Positions 53,242 through 64,000 of a stretch of DNA of 64,000 bases are shown here, piece after piece. The notes below the pieces were generated by a model. The model searched no databases. It had not been told where the DNA came from and saw nothing but the letters and a program-made list of their open reading frames with translations. This DNA is from Cyanophora paradoxa (lineage: Eukaryota; Glaucocystophyceae; Cyanophorales; Cyanophoraceae): positions 18,651 to 82,650 of the forward strand of contig QPMI01000536.1 in NCBI GenBank assembly GCA_004431415.1, written 5' to 3'. The number at the start of each line of letters is the position of its first letter. Position 1 is the first letter of the stretch. The position numbers and the translations under genes are program-made.

Positions 53242-56200
53242 CTAGTCGTCCGCGGGCGCCCGCAGCGTCGCCTCCACCATCTCGAGCTCCAGCACCCGCG
53301 GGCTGGGGCCGGGACCGGCCGGCGGCGCCGACGGGGCCGGGGGCGGCGAGGCGGCCGAGGGGGCGGGGCCGAGGGCCGGGGAGGCGACGAGGGAAGGCGG
53401 GTCCGGGGCGGCCTGCGACAAGGAGCCGGAGCCGGAGCCGGAGGGGGAGGGGGAGGCCGAGAGGCCGGAGCGCGGCTCCTCCGCAGCGCGGCCGCCCCGA
53501 GGAGGAGAGGAAGAGGAAGGGGAGGGGCGGGGCCCGAGAGGGAGAGGCGGAGGAGAGGGGGGCGCCCCCAGGCCGACGCCGGCGCCCCCGGAGCGGCTGG
53601 CGGTGCGGGAGGCGGGGCGGAGGGGCGGCCTCGCTGCGCTCCTCGACCCGCACGAGCGGCGCCCCGCTCCACCCGCGGCTCAGCGTCGGCCGCTGCCGCC
53701 ACCACCGGCCCGCGCCCCGGGCCGGGGCCGGGGCCGGGGCCGGGGCCGGGGCCCTGCGGCGACTCCGGCGGCCCGTCCCCGCCGGGCGAGGCCGCCACGC
53801 GCGCCGCCGAGCCGCGCCGCGAGGCCGGCGCCGGCCTCCCCGGCCCGGAGCCGCCCGAGGGGGCGAGCTGCAGCGGTATCCAGCTGCGGCGCGCGCGTCA
53901 GAGAGGGGCGGCCGGCTCGGCCTGCCTGGGCGGCGGGCCTGGCGGTGCGCTCGAGGGCGTGGAGGGAGAAGGTGACGGTGCGGTCGAGGGCGCGGGAGCG
54001 GCCCCGCAGGTACCGCCGGTAAAGCGCCCGCGCCAGCACCAGCGCCGAGCCGACCTGCGGGGGTTGAGGCGGGGAGCGGGGAGGGGGTCGAGGAGGGGAA
54101 GGGGCGGACGAGGAAGAGGAGGACGAGGGCGACGGCGGCGGCGGCGTAGAAGAGGCGCTCGCGGGAGCTCGAGGGGCTCTCCGCGAGGCACCCCGCCATG
54201 CTGTACAGCACCACCTGCCCCGCCACGCCGCGTCAGGCGCGGCCGGCCCCTCCGGCCCCCCTCGCCTCTGGCAGGGGGCGCGTGCGGGCGGGCGGGCGGG
54301 CGCACGAGGACGATGGAGCCGGCCGCCTCGACGCGGTTCACGAGCGGCACCGCGTACGGCCGCACGCGCAGGAGCACCTGCCGGGGGGGAGGGGGGGGTC
54401 TAAGCTAGGGGCGCGTTGGGGCCGGGGCGGGGCGGGGGCGGGGCGGGCGCACGAGGAAGTAGGCGAAGAGGAGCTGCGTGAGCACCCAGATGCGCGTCGA
54501 GGGCGCGTCCTGGGGATAGGCGGTTAGGCGGGGGTGGGTGGGGGGTGGGGTGGGTGGGGTGGGGGGGGGGGAGGAAGGGGCGGGATGGGGGTACGGGGCG
54601 CCTGGAGGAGGACGATGACGATGAAGACGGCGAGGGAGCGGGCGATCTGGACGAGGGGCCAGAGCTCGGCCCCGGGGCGGAAGCCGGCGGTCTTGGCGTA
54701 GAAGGCGGCGGCGAGGCCGGCGCGGAGGGGGCGGCGGGCGCGCTTGGAGAGGGATCCCGAGGCGCCCGTCCGCTCCGAGTCGAGGGAGGAGGCGCGGGGC
54801 CCGGCGGGGTCGCCCCCGCGGAAGAGGAGCTTGGCGAGGAGGGCGCGGGAGGAGGCGGCGCTGGTCAGGGAGAAGGCGGCCGACGAGGCGCTCTGCAGCG
54901 AGGCCCGGCTCTGCGCGCTCTGCACGCGGCCCGCTTAGAAGGGCGCAGCGGAGGGGCGGCGGGGCGGAGGTGCGAGGGGCGGACTTCGGCGCGCTCGAGG
55001 GGCACTGCGCCGTCGGCGGGGGGCGATGATTTGGGCGTGGCCACACCCCCGACCCGACTGCGCGCGGGCGGGCGCTCAGGCGGAGGGGGGGCGGGCGCTC
55101 AGACGGGGCGCGGGCGCTCACCTGAGGCGGGCAAGGATGAGGAAGGAGACGGGGAAGCCGACGGTGTAGACCAGGGCCGAGACGAGCGCCGGCGGCAGCA
55201 CCGCGTACCTGTACCCCGTCGGAGGGGCGGGCGGGCGAAGGCGGGGCGGGGCCGGGCGGGCCGGAGCGGACCACTCGGGGCTGTAGCAGAAGACGGCGGT
55301 CGTGGTGAGGATCGCGACCGAGTCTCCGCTCGCCTGCGCGCCCCGCCCCGCCTTCAGAACGACGAAAGAAGGAGGGTGCAGGGGGCGGGCGGGCGGGCGG
55401 GCGGGCGGGCCTGGCGCTCGCAGAGGAGGAGGCGGACGAAGACGGAGGTGAGGGGCACGTAGCTGGCCTTCACCACGAACATCCAGGCCGCCACCAGGCA
55501 CCTGCCGGGGCAGATGGATCAGGGGCGAGGAGGGGGAGGCCCCGGCTCGAGGGGGCCAGCGGACCACCAGCCGGCGCCGAGGATGGCGAAGGCGACGGCG
55601 GTGCAGGCGGTGAGGGCGAGGGGGAAGGTCGCCACGATCGCCGAGCGCGCCGCCTCGGTCTGCCCGGGCCACGCTCAAGAGGGCGGAGCGCGGGGCGGAG
55701 CGCGGCGAGGAGGGGCGGACGAGGCGGAGGCAGCCGATCTGCATGACGCCGAGGTTGAGGTTGGCGAGGGAGAGGGCGGCGAGGAGGCGCGCCGCCGCCT
55801 CGTCCATCTGCACGTCGATCTCCGCCAGCAGGCCCACCTGACGAGGGAGTGGGGGGTGAGGTGGGGTGGGGGGAGGGGCGGGGGGGGGGGGAGGGGCGGG
55901 GGGGGGGGGGGGGGTTGCACCGTCTGGACGGTCCAGAGGCAGGAGATGAGGACGGGGGCGAGGGCCTGCGGGGCCGCATCGGGCGGGGGCCGAAGCGGAG
56001 GGGAGAGGGGGGAGGGGCGGGGCGGGGCGGTGCGCGCGTGCTTGTCGGGAGCTCGGCGGTGCGGAGGACGGCGACGCAGACGAGGATCCAGCAAGCCACG
56101 AAGCCCGCCACCAGCAGCGAGAGCCCGATCTGCCGCGAGGAGCTCAGGGCGAGGGAGGGCGGGCGGCGGGCGGCGGGCGGCGGGCGCACGATGCCGGCGT

Positions 56201-59200
56201 CGCTGCACTGGCGGCACTGCCTGCGCGGGCGGAGGCCAGGGCCGGCCGGCGGCGTGGGCGGGCGGAGAAATGGGGGGGAGAGGGGAGGGGATTCGCGTAC
56301 CCCGAGAACTCGGCGTAGAAGCCGGCGGGGCAGGCGCCGCAGACGAGGCCCTCCCTGCCCCCCGAGCAGCTCCCGGGGGGGCCTCCGGGGCAGAACCGGT
56401 GCGGGCACCTGCGCGCGCGGGCGCGCGGTTCGAGAGGCGCCGGTGCGCGAAGGCGGCAGGGCGGGGCGGCGCACCGGAGCATGGCGAGGGGCCGGTCGGG
56501 CGAGGCCCAGTAGCCCTGCGTCGGCTCCGGCCGGGCGCCGCGCCCCCCGCACACCGCGTTCTCGGGGCACGCCTGCGCCCCGCGCCCGCTCGCCGGCCAA
56601 CCGGGAGGCGCAGCGGGCGGGAGCGAAGGCGGCGGGGCGCACGCGGCAGACGGTGGCGGTGCCGTTGGCGACCTCGGCGTAGTACCCCTCGGCGCAGACG
56701 CAGGCCTCGGGCGAGACCGAGCCCCGCGCGTCGGTCGTCTGCGGAGCGTTGCGGCGCGTCAGGGGGGCGGGCAGGGCAGGGCCGGGCGGGGCCGGGCGGG
56801 GCGGGCCTTGGGGCCTCGCAGGGCGTGCACGCGGTCATCCCGCGCTCCGTCGCGTACGAGCCTGCGTGCGGGGCGCGGCGGGCTCCTCCGTCAGAGGCGG
56901 GGGGCGCGCCCTCGCTCCCTCCCGGGGGCGGGCACCGATGGGGCAGGGCGTGCACGCGTCCTCCGCGCCCGGCGCGTCCGAGAAGCCGCCGCGGCGGCTG
57001 CGGGAGACGGCCCCGGTTCGACGGGCGGCGACCTCCAGGTCGGGCGGGAGGGGGACGGGGGAAGGGGGCACCAGGGGAGGCAGCGGGGCACGCGGACCTC
57101 GAGGCGGGGCACGGAGAGCTCGAGGTACGTACCCGGGGGGCAGCCCTTGGAGCGCTTCCACTCCAGCCAGTCCGGCGAGACCAGCAGCGCGTTCGCCTCC
57201 GCCAGCTGCCGGCGAACTAGCGTCCGGCCCGGGCGAGGGCGAGGGCGGGGGCGGGGGGGTACGGGGCGGGGCGGGGCGGGGCGGGGCGGGCCTCGAGGGG
57301 AAAGACGATACTGGAGCGACCGACGCCCTCCCCGTCGAAGGGGGCCACCGCCTGCTTCGTGAGGATCGGGCGCCCCGCGTTCTGCGCCCGCCCATCGCCC
57401 CCAGAGCAGAGCGGGCGGGCGGGGCAGGGCCCGGGCCCCTGGCGCACCGCCCCGTCGTTGCCGAAGCTGCGCGGGGGTCCAAGCCCGCGTCAGACGGGGG
57501 CGGCATTCGAGGGGCGGGAGGAGGCCGGCACCGGATGGGCCCGAAGGGCGAGGGCGTGTTGACCTGCGCGCGCCGCCGGGGTCGGACTCAGAAGAGAGAG
57601 GGGGGCGGGGCGGGGCGGGGCGGGGCGGGCCCGCATGAGGGCGCGGCGGAGGCTGGGCCGCTCCAGCGGGCGGCCCTCCTCGACCTCGACGCCCTTGACC
57701 AGCACCAGGCCTGCCCCCGCCCGCCCCGCCCGCTGAGCTTTGGGAGTGGCCCCGGACCGGCCCGGTGCACCGATGGCGGCGCAGGCGGCCGAGTAGGTCC
57801 CCGGGGGCCGCCCGAAGCGCGCGAGGTGCGCGTCGTAGAAGGCGGGGGCCGACTCCATCGGGTCGTCCAGCTTCGCCCCCTTGCTCACCAGCCTCCTGCC
57901 GCGGGGGCCGTCGGGGAGGGGCGGGGGCGGAGTCTCTAGTTTCGAACGGCGCGGGAGGGGGCCCCTGGGAAGGAAAAGGAGGGGGGGGGGGGGGGGGGGG
58001 GGGAGGATGCGAACCGCGTCCACTGCGTCAGGACCATCGCGTAGCTGCGGAGGGCGCGCCCCGCCGTGAGCTCGGGCGGGTACAGGGCCGTGCGAGGGGG
58101 GGGGGTACCGGAGGAGCCCGGCCACGTCGTGGTGCGCCTCGTTCACGGCCTGCGGGGTACTGCGCTGAGCGGGGGGAGGGGGGTAAGAGGGGGTATGGGG
58201 GGCGCCTCCTCGCTGTAGACGAGGGCGGCGACGGGCCGGTAGCCCGAGCGGCGGCCGAGCAGGGTGCGGGCCACGGCGGAGAGGTCGCGCGGCCCGTCTG
58301 CGCAGAGCACCAGCATCTCCGACTCCAGCGCGGCCAGCTGCGCCGCCTCAGCGCGCGGCGCGGCGGGCCGGGCCACGGGGTACGCGAGGCTCGCCTCGGG
58401 CAGCACGGCCTCGGCGGCGGCGGCGGCGCCGTCGGAGGGGTACACGCGGTAGACGTCGACGACGATGCCCTGCGCCGCGGCGATGTCCCGCGCCCCCCCG
58501 CAGACCTGCGCCGGCTCCCCCGCCGCGCTGTACCCCCGTCAGGGGCGCCCCAGAGAGGGAGGGGGGTGCCGGCGCCGGCGCGCCTGGAGAGGATCGCGGC
58601 GGAGCGAAAGCCGCGAAAGGCGGTGGCCCGGAGGAAGGACTCGGCGCCCTGCGGAGGGGGGGGCGCGCCTCGGGGGCGGCCCGCGGCGAGCGCGGCCCGG
58701 GGGTACGCTGCGCACGTCCGTGCCGTCGGCGAAGATGGCGAAGGAGTACGGGTTGATATCCGGATCGAATTGCTGCCGGGCGTGGGTACTGGCGCGCGGG
58801 GGGTACACCGGGCTGGGCGGAGCGGGGGGGTACCTGGGCGATGGAGAAGTAGTTCACCTCGTGGTCCCCGGCTAGCTTCGCCTGTGAGAAGGGGGGGGGG
58901 GAGAAGTCAGACGGGGATACAGCGGCGGCGGGGCGGGCGGGGCGGGGCGCGCGTTGACAGCGGTGCTCTCGGTGTCTGCGCGAGGGAGGGGCGGCGGGGC
59001 GTCAGGCGGCGGGGCGGGGCGGGGCGGGGCGGGGCGGGGCGGGTCGAACGCGCCGCCGTCGATGACGATCACGGGGTTCGTGTCGAGGACGCTCCCGAAG
59101 AGCTCGCGCCGCAGCGATGCGCTCTCCAGCGCGGCGGTCTGGCCGCCGGCCCGCGGTCGGCCGCGCGAAGCGCCGGCAGCGGCCGCGTCGGCGGCGCACG

Positions 59201-59771
59201 GGAAAGGCGTAGTACGTGATGTTGATTTGAATTCCGGAGGACTTTAGAGTGGTGAGCCAACCAAGGAAGAAGACGAGCCCTGCGGGGCGCTCGGGCGCTG
59301 GGGCTCGGCGCGGGCGCCGGCGGCCCTGTGCAGCGCTTACCCTGTGCACACTGAGACTCGGTCGAATCCATCAGCGTTCCGTTGACCTGCCCCTCGAGCG
59401 CGCTCCAAGCTGTGGATGGCTCCAGCGGATACGCCACCAGCTTCGTTGGATGCGGCGGGAAGCGCGGCGGCTCGACTCGGCGGGATGCCCCTGCGACGTT
59501 GGCACGCATCAACACGCGTCGAGGGCGATCCCACGCGCTCAAAACTTGGGGCGCAGGCCGCACGTTCAGGGAGGGCGGTGAATGCGATCGACAAACGCCC
59601 AATGGAGTCATTTGTGTTAGAGTCATGTGCGTTTGAGGCCGCGACACTCTCAACCAGGAGTTGAACTACTAGACCACCGAGAACGGCGCACAGCGCAGCC
59701 CACGGCCACCCCCGGTCGTCGCGCGCTCCTGCGCCTCCAACGCCGACCCTTCGTCGGGCGAGCCGCTGCAT
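53242..59771 (-). CDS. Large receptor-like protein: periplasmic-binding-type ectodomain, Cys-rich segment, polytopic membrane domain
   Basis: Start ATG at 59771, with a signal-anchor-like core (PWAALCAVLGGLVVQLLV). The ectodomain exons (59650-57400) recall type 1 periplasmic-binding folds: SGIQINITYYAFP, NPVIVIDGGAF, DINPYSFAIFADGTDV, SEMLVLCADGPRDLSAVART, APAFYDAHLARFGRPPGTYS then AACAAIG, NTPSPFGPI. The Cys-rich part (about 57000-56150) has CVCAEGYYAEVANG, CPENAVCGG, HRFCPGGPPGSC, LVCGACPAGFYAEFSG and CRQCSDAG, as in GCC2/GCC3-like proteins. About nine hydrophobic spans follow (IGLSLLVAGFVACWILVCVA; LSLANLNLGVMQIGCL; TAVFCYSPEW; YRYAVLPPALVSALVYTVGF; IARSLAVFIVIVLL; FYAAAAVALVLLFLV), then a charged tail to the stop at 53242 (VEATLRAPADD). 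Similar multispan proteins occur in algae and oomycetes. Ligand unknown. Confidence 0.65.
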
Positions 59772-60322
59772 TGCTGCAGGAAGATGCGATCATGAACCAC
59801 AGGAAGGCATCGCGGCCCGCCAGCCCCCAGGCGACCGAAGATGTGCTGCTGCTCGTCTGCTCCTGCGCTGATGTGGTGCCGAACTATTGCCTACGCTGAA
59901 CAAGAGCCGGAGCTCGTCGAGTCGCTTGTGCGCTGCTGTATTAGAAGCGGACGTCAACGCCGGCTGACACTCTACATCTACCCCCCCCCCTGCCCCCCCC
60001 GCTCATGCTCAGTTGCAATTGCGCGGTCCGCGGCGTCCCGGCGGCGTAGAGTCCGCGAGGCATCTCGAGGCTGCTGCTTTATGCTGATCCGGAAGCAGCG
60101 GAACGATGCCGTACGGCACGCTGGTCGTTCGCCGTGCGTGAGGGGCGGGAACTCCGCGCCCGGACACTCGTCGGATTTCGACTCACGGGACGTCGCGCAG
60201 TCCTTCGAGGCTCGAAGCTAACCAACCATGAACTTCTCGGTGCGCCGCGCTGCTCCCGATCCGGGCGGCTCAGCGGCCGCGCGCGGCACTGCTCATGATC
60301 ATCGGTCCCCGGCGCAGGGAAG
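59772..60322. promoter_or_regulatory. Divergent intergenic region
   Basis: Between the multispan receptor (-) and the C2/B-box gene (+). It includes a CCCCCCCCCCTGCCCCCCCC tract near 59982. No exon supported. Confidence 0.35.
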
Positions 60323-63300
60323 ATGAAGGTCCGGTGACCTTGAGCGATTCCGAGCGCTGCGCGTACTCTAGCGAAGCCGAATTGCTTCCTGGGCCGACGC
60401 CGCTGATTATGAGCCGGCCCGCCGACGTCGATGTCGCCGTAGGTCTTCGCGACCTTGGGGTTGCGGGGCGAGAAACCGACGCAGCTCAAAACTGTTCACG
60501 GAGGCGGAACGGAACCAGACTTCACGAAGGTGGAAGGCGCCAGCGTCGCCCGCCTGTGCGTTCGCCGGCGCCCCCGCACTCCGCACGCCCGTTGCAAAGC
60601 TTACCGTGCCGCGCGAGCAGACGCATCGTGAACGGGAGGCACGCGGAGCTCATTCTGGAGCTGTACGACGAGGAGATCATCAAGCAGCACGACTTCATCG
60701 GCCGCTGCGCCCTGCAGCTCGACGGCCTGCTCTGGCCAGCCGAGACCGGCGGCGTACCCCTCGCCAATGCGAAGCCCATCAGGAAGGAGCTGAGGCTCCG
60801 CGACGACAAAGGGAAACCCGCCGGATTCGTGAACGCCGAGGTGGGGCTACCCTCCTTGGGGGGGGGGGGTACAGGCGCCCCGCCGACCGCGGGGGTACAG
60901 CTGTCGTTCGAGCCGGAGCCGGACTGGATCCCCGAGCCGTCGGCCGTGCGGGACCCTGCTCGCGAGGAGGAGGAGGACTTCGCCCGAGAGGCCTGTGCGC
61001 GTACCCCCCGCCGCCGTTCCCCGTCCCCCCAGCCCCTGACTCGCTGGCAGCCTCCCTTGTCGATGCACTCAAAGCAGCCGGCCCCCATCCATCTCTGATT
61101 CCCGCCAGTTCCGTGAATCCCGGCCAAGGCCCGCCCACGGCTCAAGACGACATGCTGGATCGCCCTGCGAAGCAGCCCGCGAACGGCGTACCCCTGTACG
61201 ACGTCACGGGGCCTCTAAAGGTCATTCCCGTCCGCCCCACACATGTACCCCGCTCACGGGACGCGCCGTTAGGTTTCCATCGTTGATTTGCGGCCCGCTG
61301 AGTTCGAAAAGGCTCGCGCCCCGGTTCTCTGAACCGTACCCCGCCCGCATAGCCCGTAACACCCTCCCCTGACGACAGGGCGCCCACCTCAAAATCTGCA
61401 GCGGCCACTTCGCGCGAGTGTTCCTGTAAGAGCACCATGCACCCCCCCTTCCCCTCAACCCCCTACAGTCCATTTTCGCCCCCTACCCCCTTCTAATTCC
61501 ATCCCTCGGCCTCCTCTTCTCCCGCCCCCGCCCCTCCCCTCCCCTCTCTCCCCCTCCCTCTTCCTCCCTCCCCTCCCCCCCCCCATCCCCTCCCACCCTC
61601 TCAATCTCTCTCCGCCCCCCCCCCCCCCTTCCCACACCTTCCCCCTGCCATTCCCGTTCGCCCATGGCCAGTGCAGCTGACAGGAGCTGATGGGGCAGCA
61701 TGCACGGGCGGCGGGAGATCGCGGCGGTGGAGGAGGCACTCACGGGGGCCCCGGCGCCCCTCGCGTTCCAGCTGCGGGGCCTGCCGAGGGAGAACGCGGG
61801 TTCGAACCCCTGCGAGGTCCCGGACCTCGAGGAGGCGTTCAAGGCCGACACCGCCTTCACGCGCGGCTACCTGGCCGGCCAGCTCGAGTGCCGCCGCATC
61901 CCCCGGGTTCGAGCCCCAGCCCGCCGCCCCCGGCCCGGCCCGATCCCCGCGCCGGCGCCGGCGACCGCGGAGGCGCAGGAAGCCGAGATGGTCGTGTGCG
62001 TCTACTGCCGGAGGCGGCCGGACGCCGCCACCGACGGGGACGTGAATGGCGAGGCGGCGGCGTGCGACGGGCGGGGGCTGAGCGCCCCCGTCGTGGGCGA
62101 GGGCCCGGACGGCGAGGAGGCCGTGCTCGTCGCCTGGGCGACCCTCCAGGTCCTTCCCCCACCCGCCCCTCGGCTCGGCGCGGCGCGGCGCGGCCACCTT
62201 GCGTGACCGCTGGAGGACGGGTGCAGGTCTTCGACCGGGACGGCGTCCTGCGAGACGGCTTCTTCAAGCTCAACCTCTGGTGCGCCCGCGGAGGCGGCGC
62301 CGGCGCCGGCGCCGGCGCCGGCCCTCGTGATCGCGACCCCTGCCGCGCAGGCGGCAGCGCCCCACGATTGACTACGAGTTCAAGGGTCCGAGCTCCCTGC
62401 GACTTCCGTTTCCCTCCCCCGCGCCCGGCCCGACTGACGCCCGAGCGCAGACAACTGCGAGTACTGCAACGAGAGGGAGCAGACAGTCCATTGCAACGAC
62501 TGCGAGGTTGATGTGCGACTAGTCCGCCCGAACGCGCTTTAATTTCTGTCGCTGACGGGCGCTCGGCCGCCGCAGCGGAAGCTCTGCGACGAGTGCGACG
62601 ACGTGCGGAAGGCGTAGCCCCAGCGTTTCAAGCGTCCGAGTCGCCTGACATCGAAGGTACCTGCGCAGAAGATCCACGAGGAGAAGGGGAAGAAGGGCCA
62701 CAGCGTGATGCGCCTGCCCACCGGTGCGAGCCCCCTCGAGCTTCCTTCTCCTCAAGCTCTCGCTCCCGGATCCGAACCCGGCGCCAGCGCGCATGCGGAC
62801 TCTGCCCCGCCCGACCACGAGCTCCACGGGTTCTCTTCCAAGCGCGAGGGGCGCCGGCGCCGGCCAGGGGGCCGCCGCGCAGGCGATCCGCCACTGGGGC
62901 TCCGTTGTGCTCCGCGTGGACCCCCCGCACCATGCGCCGCCGCAAGCCGCCTCGAAGTCGCGCCCTCCCGTCTTCTTCGCGCACGCGCCCCAGGCGAGCG
63001 GGGCGGGCGGGGCGCGAGGGGCCCGCGCGGCCCGCCGCCCTTCTGACGGCGCGCCCGGCTGCAGGTGCTGGCGGACCTCGACGAGAAGCTGGCGGCCCTC
63101 GACGGGCTCGTCGACTGCGACGGCGTGCGCGCGCTTAAGATAGAAGATAGAAGATAGAAGGCCGCCGCTCCGATAGGAGGCCGCCGCTCCGCCCAGGAGC
63201 CCGCCTCGCGCTACGCCTCCTCAGTGACCGCCACCCCCCCTAAGGCCCTCAACCCTTATCTCCGCGGCGACGTGCGCGACGCTGAGCTCCCTCAGGCGTC

Positions 63301-63934
63301 CGAGGCCGACTCCCTCAGCGTGGACCTCGAGGCGCGCCCCCTCTCATCCCGCCCCGTCCCGCGTGCTTCTCTCGAGCTCACCGGGAGCCGCGGCCGCGCG
63401 CAGAGCGAGAAGTCGCGAGAGCTCGTGGACGTGCTGCAGAGGGCCGGCTCGATCCCCGCGGGCCGCCCCTCCAGCTCTCCGCGCGGCTCGCACAGCGGGT
63501 CGCGGGGCAGTCTGCTTGCGCGGCCCGGCGCCCCGTCCCCGGCACACAGCGACGGGGACGGGGGCGGGGGCGCCGAGAGCTCCCCGCCGTCCTCGTCCCC
63601 GGGCGCGGGCGAGGCGGAGGAGGGGAAGCCGCCGTCGCGCGCCTCGTCCGCCACCTCGACGCTGCAGGGGTGAGCGGGCCCGGAAACGCGCGCGCACCCC
63701 TCGCATCGCCGCAGCCGCTCACATCGCCCTCTCCGCAGCTTCGCGGAATACCCCGGCGCCGCTGCGGCTGCAGCTGACGGCCTCGCCGCGACGATCACGA
63801 CCCCCGCTGATAATGAACCGCCGGCGCTGCTGCCGGCCGCCAGCCCGCCCGCGGCGACCAGCTACGGGATCCGTAGCGGAATCCACAAGGTCGCTCGCAA
63901 GGCCAGCGACGTCGTCTCTGCGCTGTCCTACTAG
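60323..63934 (+). CDS. C2-domain and B-box-type zinc-finger protein
   Basis: The probable start at 60323 gives MKVR, a usual C2 opening, before a GTGACC donor. After an acceptor at about 60450 come VFATLGLRGEKPTQLKTVHG then GGTEPDFTK, then NGRHAELILELYDEEIIKQH followed by DFIGRCALQLDGLLW (60630-60735). That is the C2 order '...V.LG...KT......P.(W/F)......L.+.++D.+...DDFIG'. Middle exons have FEPEPDWIPEPSAV, DMLDRPAKQPANGVPLYDVT, and LEEAFKADTAFTRGYLAGQL. At 62450-62730, NCEYCNEREQTVHCNDCE, KLCDECDDVRK and AQKIHEEKGKKGH form a B-box-like CxxC...CxxC...CxxC...H...H. The Ser-rich C-terminal exons end DVVSALSY at 63934. C2 suggests Ca2+/membrane binding; the B-box suggests a scaffold or ligase-type partner. 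Several joins are approximate. Confidence 0.62.
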
Positions 63935-64000
63935 TGCGTCTCGTCTTTCGCCCCACTGCTTTAATTTGGCTGCGTGCACGGCTCGCGCTGAACCGCCCCC

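Noticed and set aside
61790-61830. tRNA-like T-arm GGGTTCGAACCCC
   Set aside because: No acceptor, D-arm or anticodon arm around it; it lies in an exon of the C2/B-box gene reading NAGSNPCEVPD.

Overview
This is eukaryotic nuclear DNA, probably from a GC-rich, intron-rich protist or microalga. Genes are split by short introns whose 5' sites often read GTGCGC. Proteins carry proline-serine stalks, TIR, BAH, C2, NHL and cysteine-rich ectodomains. The species cannot be named from the sequence. Multi-exon host genes below are given as whole spans. Exon joins were worked out by hand and are firm only where stated.

Layout. 1-4160: repeat-rich host DNA, a GC-rich minisatellite (about 595-2070) and the first exons of an unrecognised host gene. 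About 4161-22035: an AT-rich, intron-free integrated DNA virus of the Polinton-like virus / virophage / Maverick group. It encodes a discoidin-domain protein, two penton-like minor capsid proteins, a double-jelly-roll-type major capsid protein, a zinc-ribbon nuclease, a packaging ATPase, a TVpol-SF3 helicase, a protein-primed family B DNA polymerase, an rve integrase and several small proteins. Four morphogenesis-side genes each show a single lost base, and the left end looks truncated. The replication genes are intact. 22076-22770: a decayed partial copy of the host gene at 42966-44840.

22865-41782: two paralogous membrane receptors, head to head, about 5.2 kb apart. Each has a beta-propeller-type ectodomain, a (Ser-Pro)n stalk, a juxtamembrane alpha/beta module, one transmembrane helix and an intracellular TIR domain. 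Several intron positions and phases are shared. This is the most striking host feature of the window. The intergenic 29.2-34.4 kb is full of palindromes and low-complexity repeats.

42.9-64 kb: a very GC-rich block of closely packed genes: a coiled-coil protein (-), a protein with several ubiquitin-like domains (+), a BAH-domain protein with an acidic tail (-), a secreted NHL-repeat protein (+), a large receptor-like protein with a periplasmic-binding-type ectodomain, cysteine-rich segment and many membrane spans (-), and a C2/B-box protein (+). Introns here repeatedly contain a GTACCCC/GGGGTAC motif.

How the parts relate: the viral genes form a complete logical set for replication, integration, capsid assembly and packaging, but the copy as read is probably defective in virion genes. 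The TIR receptors look like cell-surface sensors. Any functional link between them and the neighbouring endogenous virus is speculation.
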